64,000 nucleotides of DNA from Clostridium pasteurianum (GTDB lineage Bacteria; Bacillota; Clostridia; Clostridiales; Clostridiaceae). Positions 60,717 through 64,000 of the stretch are shown piece by piece (position 1 is the first letter of the stretch; every line of letters starts with the position of its first letter). The notes under the pieces were generated by a model. The model was not told the DNA's origin and did not search any database. It saw only the letters and a program-made list of their open reading frames with translations. The stretch covers positions 2,542,001 through 2,606,000 of the forward strand of contig NZ_MCGV01000001.1 of assembly GCF_001705235.1 (NCBI RefSeq), given 5' to 3'. The translations under genes and the position numbers were made by a program.

Positions 60717-62017
60717 TTGTGAATTTCCTCCTTTAGAAGTTTTTTATTATCAAAGAAGGACAGCTGCTCATACTGTGTTTCAATAGGAAATTTATTATTG
60801 TACATATAAAGAGCTTTTTCGGATAAAAGTGATCTAAGTACAGAATCCTGTGATATTTTTATGCCATCCATGGCTTTTCCACTGCATGTTATAAAGTACT
60901 GTGCTCTTTTTAGTACTACGCCTAATTTTTTTAATCCCATAAAATTCAAGTTTACTGTGCGGCGGGCAATTACAATCCTTTTAGCACTGTGTACACCTAT
61001 TCCTGGAACTCTAAGCAAAAGCTTATAGGATGCTCTATTTACGTCAACTGGAAAATACTCCATGTGATTAAGAGCCCAGTTACACTTTGGATCTATGTAT
61101 GGATTAAAACTCTGATGATTACTGTCCAAAAGTTCATTTGCCTTAAAGCCATAAAACCTCAAAAGCCAGTCTGCTTGATATAGTCTATGTTCTCTTAAAA
61201 GTGGCGGCTTCGTTTGTACTGCTGGAAGAAGTGGGTTCTCTGCTACAGGCATATAAGCGGAGAAAAATACCCTTTTTAATTTATATGTACTATAAAGACT
61301 TTCTGTAAGATTTAAAATTTGAAAGTCTGTGTCAGGTGTAGCGCCTATAATCATCTGTGTACTTTGACCTGCAGGGACAAACTTCGGAGCATGTCTGTAC
61401 TTTACTATGTCAGTAGTACTTTCATGTATTCTATTTTTAATGTAACCCATTGGTTTTAATATAGAATGCTTTGATTTATTAGGTGCCAGAAGCTTTAAGC
61501 TTTTTTGTGAAGGCAGCTCTATATTTACGCTCATTCTATCAACAAGCATACCTAATTTTTCAATTAAAATATCATCTGCACCAGGGATAGCCTTGGCATG
61601 TATATAACCATAAAAATTATATTCTTCTCTTAAAATAGTTATGGTTTTAATCATCTGTTCGCAGGTGTAATCTGGATTTTTTAGTATCCCTGAACTTAGA
61701 AATAGTCCTTCAATGTAATTTCGCCTGTAAAAGTTCATCGTAAGGTCGGCAAGTTCGCGGGGAGTAAAAGAAGCACGTGGAGTGTCATTTGAAATTCTAT
61801 TTACACAGTACTGACAGTCATATACACAGGCGTTTGACATAAGTACTTTTAAAAGAGAAATACATCTTCCATCACCAGCAAAACTGTGGCAAATACCGCA
61901 GGCTTCAGCACTGCCCATTCCTCCAGCTTTTGATTTTCTATCGACGCCGCTTGAAGTACAGGCAGCATCATATTTAGCTGCATCAGTTAAAATTTGAAGT
62001 TTTTCAAATACATCCAC
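60695..62017 (-). CDS. Putative DNA modification/repair radical SAM protein (TIGR03916)
   Basis: 440-residue radical SAM enzyme. The cluster-binding CxxxCxxC is CVYDCQYC (about residue 65), embedded in LMSNACVYDCQYCVNRIS. A preceding set (CTSSGVDRK, ACGICHS, GRC) is typical of this family. The C-terminal part has a helix-hairpin-helix DNA-binding motif LLRVPGIGVHSAKRIVIAR (about 345). I use the GTG at 62017, 7 bp after GGGGGTG on this strand, rather than an ATG further upstream. It is the partner of the TIGR03915 protein. The chemistry on DNA is unproven. Confidence 0.87.
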   Translation of the reverse strand: MDVFEKLQILTDAAKYDAACTSSGVDRKSKAGGMGSAEACGICHSFAGDGRCISLLKVLMSNACVYDCQYCVNRISNDTPRASFTPRELADLTMNFYRRNYIEGLFLSSGILKNPDYTCEQMIKTITILREEYNFYGYIHAKAIPGADDILIEKLGMLVDRMSVNIELPSQKSLKLLAPNKSKHSILKPMGYIKNRIHESTTDIVKYRHAPKFVPAGQSTQMIIGATPDTDFQILNLTESLYSTYKLKRVFFSAYMPVAENPLLPAVQTKPPLLREHRLYQADWLLRFYGFKANELLDSNHQSFNPYIDPKCNWALNHMEYFPVDVNRASYKLLLRVPGIGVHSAKRIVIARRTVNLNFMGLKKLGVVLKRAQYFITCSGKAMDGIKISQDSVLRSLLSEKALYMYNNKFPIETQYEQLSFFDNKKLLKEEIHKCLTGQI

Positions 62018-62119
62018 TAAAAAGCACCCCCAATTTTTCTTTATTATATCACCAAACATATGTTCGTGTAAAGAGGAGATACATTATTGATAAAGTTAAT
62101 AAAAATTTTTAGGCTATTA

Positions 62120-62148
62120 TTGACATTTTAAGAGAGTAAAAGTATTAT
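62120..62148 (+). promoter_or_regulatory. Promoter of the Fur-box hydrolase gene
   Basis: TTGACA (62120-62125), 17-bp spacer, TATTAT (62143-62148); transcription would begin around 62155. Confidence 0.65.
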
Positions 62149-62156
62149 AAAGTCAG

Positions 62157-62175
62157 GAGAATGATAATCATTATC
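62157..62175 (+). promoter_or_regulatory. Fur box
   Basis: GAGAATGATAATCATTATC matches the classical 19-bp Fur consensus GATAATGATAATCATTATC at 18 positions. It covers the predicted transcription start of the hydrolase gene, so iron-replete Fur should block it. Confidence 0.8.
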
Positions 62176-62209
62176 ATAAAATTGCAAAAAAGAAGGAGAT
62201 GCTGCTATT

Positions 62210-62938
62210 ATGAAATTTAAGACTATAGGAAATTATGAAAAGCCAAAAGTACTTTTAATACATGCAATGTTTGCAGCAGCAGAAAGTTTTTTACCCTTAG
62301 TAGAATATTTAAAGGATAAATATTATGTAATAATGCCAACCTTAGATGGTCATAGTAAGGTTGAGAAGGGTGATTTTTTATCGCTTAAAGATGAAGCAGA
62401 TCAGATCATGGTCTATCTTAAGAAAAATAATATTGATGATTTAGAATTTATACTGGGTACTTCTCTTGGGGCTATTATTGCTTTTGAAGTATATAGAAGA
62501 AATGAAATAAATATAAATAGAGTTTTTCTTGATGGGGCACCTCTTTTTAAATTTCCATGCCTTTTAAAGAAAATTTGTGGAAAAAAGTTCTGGAAAATAT
62601 GTTGTAGAGTAAGACAAAAACCTGAGAAAGCATTGGAAAAAATAGATGAATTATTTCCTGGGATTGGGAAGCTGATGGTGAGTGTTTGCACACAAATGTC
62701 AGAGAAAAGCTGTAAAAATTTAAGTGAGGCCTGCTTTAGTTTTGTTATGCCAGAGTTAAATGAAAAGCAGCAGAAAAAAATTGTATTTATGTATGGAACT
62801 AAAGAAACTGCACGTCTGTGCATGGGAAGATTAAAAAGGTATAAGTATGCCCGTATTTTGATGAAGGAGAGATATAATCACTGTGGGTACTTGCTAGAAA
62901 ATCCAAAGGAATATGCAGATATGTTAAGTAAGGGGTGA
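62210..62938 (+). CDS. Alpha/beta hydrolase under a Fur box
   Basis: 242-residue alpha/beta hydrolase. The oxyanion region is LLIHAMFAAAESF (about 15-27), and the nucleophile elbow is LGTSLGAI (Ser about residue 84). The catalytic His is probably in ERYNHCGYLLENP near the C-terminus, and the acid is not obvious. Several cysteines (CGKKFWKICCR) are unusual. AAGAAGGAG precedes the ATG. The well-matched Fur box over its promoter implies iron-starvation expression; a siderophore- or heme-related esterase is one inference, but no iron transporter lies nearby. Confidence 0.8.
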   Translation: MKFKTIGNYEKPKVLLIHAMFAAAESFLPLVEYLKDKYYVIMPTLDGHSKVEKGDFLSLKDEADQIMVYLKKNNIDDLEFILGTSLGAIIAFEVYRRNEININRVFLDGAPLFKFPCLLKKICGKKFWKICCRVRQKPEKALEKIDELFPGIGKLMVSVCTQMSEKSCKNLSEACFSFVMPELNEKQQKKIVFMYGTKETARLCMGRLKRYKYARILMKERYNHCGYLLENPKEYADMLSKG

Positions 62939-62952
62939 TTATAGCAAGGGCC

Positions 62953-63018
62953 TAAATAAAATTCAATAAGTCTTGCCATAAATTATAAAAGGCTTAGACT
63001 TATGAACTTTATTTAATG
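62953..63018. repeat. Family A palindromic repeat, short reverse-oriented copy
   Basis: AAATAAAATTCAATAAGTCTTGCC and GGCTTAGACTTATGAACTTTATTT form the arms around ATAAATTATAAAA. Both arms match the reverse complement of the arms of the element at 50503-50644, with the interior deleted. It lies between two convergent genes and probably terminates both. Confidence 0.75.
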
Positions 63019-63031
63019 CTCTAAAGAATTA

Positions 63032-63910
63032 TTACTTGTCAATATATAAATTATAAAGAGCTTGAGTACCTAGATTTTCTTTTCCATCAGTTATAAGCTT
63101 ATCATAAAGCTTTTTTGAAAGCTCTAAGGCAGGAGTTTTGAGACCCATTTCATCTGCTTCTTCTAAAGCTATTTTCATATCTTTTACGAAGTGCTTTATA
63201 TAAAAGCCTGGTTCAAAATCACCTTTAAGTATTCTAGGAGCATAGGCACTTAACTGCCAGCTTGCAGCGCCGCCAGAACCAATTGATTTTAAAACGGTTT
63301 CTACATCGAGTCCGGATTTTTTAGCATAGGCAAGGGATTCACATACTCCCATTATGGTAGAGGCTATAGCTATTTGATTGCACATTTTTGTGTGCTGACC
63401 GCAGCCTGGGCCACCTTGAAGAACTATATTTTTTCCCATGAGTTCAAATATAGGTTTTAGGTTGTTAAAGGCTTCTTTATCCCCACCTACCATTATAGAA
63501 AGAGTTCCATCCGCAGCACCGATGTCGCCGCCAGATACAGGAGCATCCAAAGCAAAAACATTTTTTGCCTTTGCAGCTTCGTATATTTTTTTTGCAAGAG
63601 CTGGCTTGGAAGTTGTCATATCAATAGCATAACTTTGAGCTTTAATGTTATTTATAATGCCTTGAGAGCCAAAGTAAACTTCGTGAACATCGCTTGGATA
63701 GCCAACCATAGTTATAACAACATCACAGATTCTTGAAAGTTCACCTACGGAATCTACCCATTTAGCGCCTTTGTTTACTAAACCTAAAGCCTTAGACTTA
63801 GTTCTGTTATACACGTATAAGTTAAATCCACCTTTTAATAAATTTGCAGCCATGCCTTTTCCCATTACACCAATTCCAATAAAACCTATCTTTGTGTTTG
63901 ATTGTAGCAT
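63032..63910 (-). CDS. NAD(P)-dependent beta-hydroxyacid dehydrogenase (3-hydroxyisobutyrate / tartronate semialdehyde reductase family)
   Basis: 292-residue oxidoreductase. The N-terminal Rossmann motif is IGFIGIGVMGKGMAANLLKGG (about 8-28, split by the glycine turn). The substrate-binding DAPVSGGDIGAADGTLSIMVGG is around 120-140, and the catalytic Lys is in GCGQHTKMCNQI (about 173). The length and DxPVSGG motif fit 3-hydroxyisobutyrate dehydrogenase or 2-hydroxy-3-oxopropionate reductase; the acid substrate is not readable. GGAGAG precedes the ATG near the right end of the window. It is convergent with the Fur-box hydrolase. Confidence 0.87.
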   Translation of the reverse strand: MLQSNTKIGFIGIGVMGKGMAANLLKGGFNLYVYNRTKSKALGLVNKGAKWVDSVGELSRICDVVITMVGYPSDVHEVYFGSQGIINNIKAQSYAIDMTTSKPALAKKIYEAAKAKNVFALDAPVSGGDIGAADGTLSIMVGGDKEAFNNLKPIFELMGKNIVLQGGPGCGQHTKMCNQIAIASTIMGVCESLAYAKKSGLDVETVLKSIGSGGAASWQLSAYAPRILKGDFEPGFYIKHFVKDMKIALEEADEMGLKTPALELSKKLYDKLITDGKENLGTQALYNLYIDK

Positions 63911-64000
63911 AAAGTTTTCACTCTCCTTTTATATAGAATAGTACATGATTTTATTGTTTTCAGTATATAACGTATTTAGAATAAAGAAAAGTATTATGCT

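Noticed and set aside
62413-62823. Open frame of 136 codons opposite the Fur-box hydrolase
   Set aside because: Overlaps a gene with an intact nucleophile elbow and good RBS; no start signal of its own.

Overview
The window is AT-rich DNA with Gram-positive ribosome binding sites (GGAGG-type) before nearly every gene. Its gene set points to a saccharolytic, spore-forming Clostridium: CD3324-family proteins, a DUF6143 protein, a butanol-dehydrogenase-type iron alcohol dehydrogenase, a 2-enoate-reductase-type flavoenzyme, a secreted GH5 endoglucanase and a LicT/PTS beta-glucoside system. The species cannot be named from sequence alone. It reads as ordinary chromosome. No rRNA, tRNA, CRISPR array, prophage or transposase gene was seen.

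Layout. 1-5.5 kb: end of a GAF-GGDEF protein cut by the window edge, a cysteine-rich ferredoxin-like protein, a YczE-type membrane protein with a metallo-beta-lactamase-fold hydrolase, a CD3324 protein and an alpha/beta hydrolase. 5.5-17.3 kb: zinc alcohol dehydrogenase, ABC-F ATPase, a second CD3324 protein, threonine aldolase, DUF6143, iron alcohol dehydrogenase, GH5 endoglucanase, DUF554, then an MFS drug exporter and its LmrA/YxaF-type TetR repressor with matching operators. 17.6-26.5 kb: an Lrp-type regulator followed by a nine-gene operon: D-amino acid transaminase, the two halves of a D-glutamate cyclase, PxpA, alanine racemase, PxpB, PxpC, a biotin carrier and a biotin carboxylase. 26.5-33.4 kb: HAD nucleotidase, aldo/keto reductase, CBS/CorC membrane protein, GNAT, then licT and a PTS IIBCA gene, each behind its own RAT-plus-terminator. 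33.5-39.3 kb: 2-enoate-reductase-like enzyme divergent from a PadR regulator, AraC regulator, DUF2000, a PPOX flavoprotein with a double-palindrome promoter, a GNAT remnant, a repeat protein resembling gamma-type spore protein, and a VOC protein. 39.5-50.5 kb: HelD-like helicase, MATE exporter, a CDP-alcohol phosphatidyltransferase plus ferric-reductase-like pair, chemotaxis receptor, Cys-rich protein, DJ-1 protein, LysR regulator, DUF3267 metalloprotease-like protein. 50.5-51.1 kb: a cluster of palindromic repeats without genes. 51.1-64 kb: homocysteine S-methyltransferase and an amino-acid permease, YjbR protein, MFS exporter with TetR, a MITE-like element, MazG-like hydrolase, glycogen branching enzyme with an acidic tail, an orphan protein, a radical-SAM/TIGR03915 DNA-repair pair, a Fur-box-controlled hydrolase and a beta-hydroxyacid dehydrogenase.

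The most striking system is the operon at 18.3-26.5 kb. It appears to join D-amino acid metabolism to 5-oxoproline opening through a split, urea-carboxylase-like biotin module: PxpB and PxpC are homologues of the carboxyltransferase part, and separate biotin carrier and biotin carboxylase genes follow. Other notable points are well-formed operator sequences (PadR dyad, LmrA-type pair, TTTGANNTCAAA pair, Fur box) and a family of palindromic repeats at 50.5-51.1 kb that recurs at 63.0 kb.
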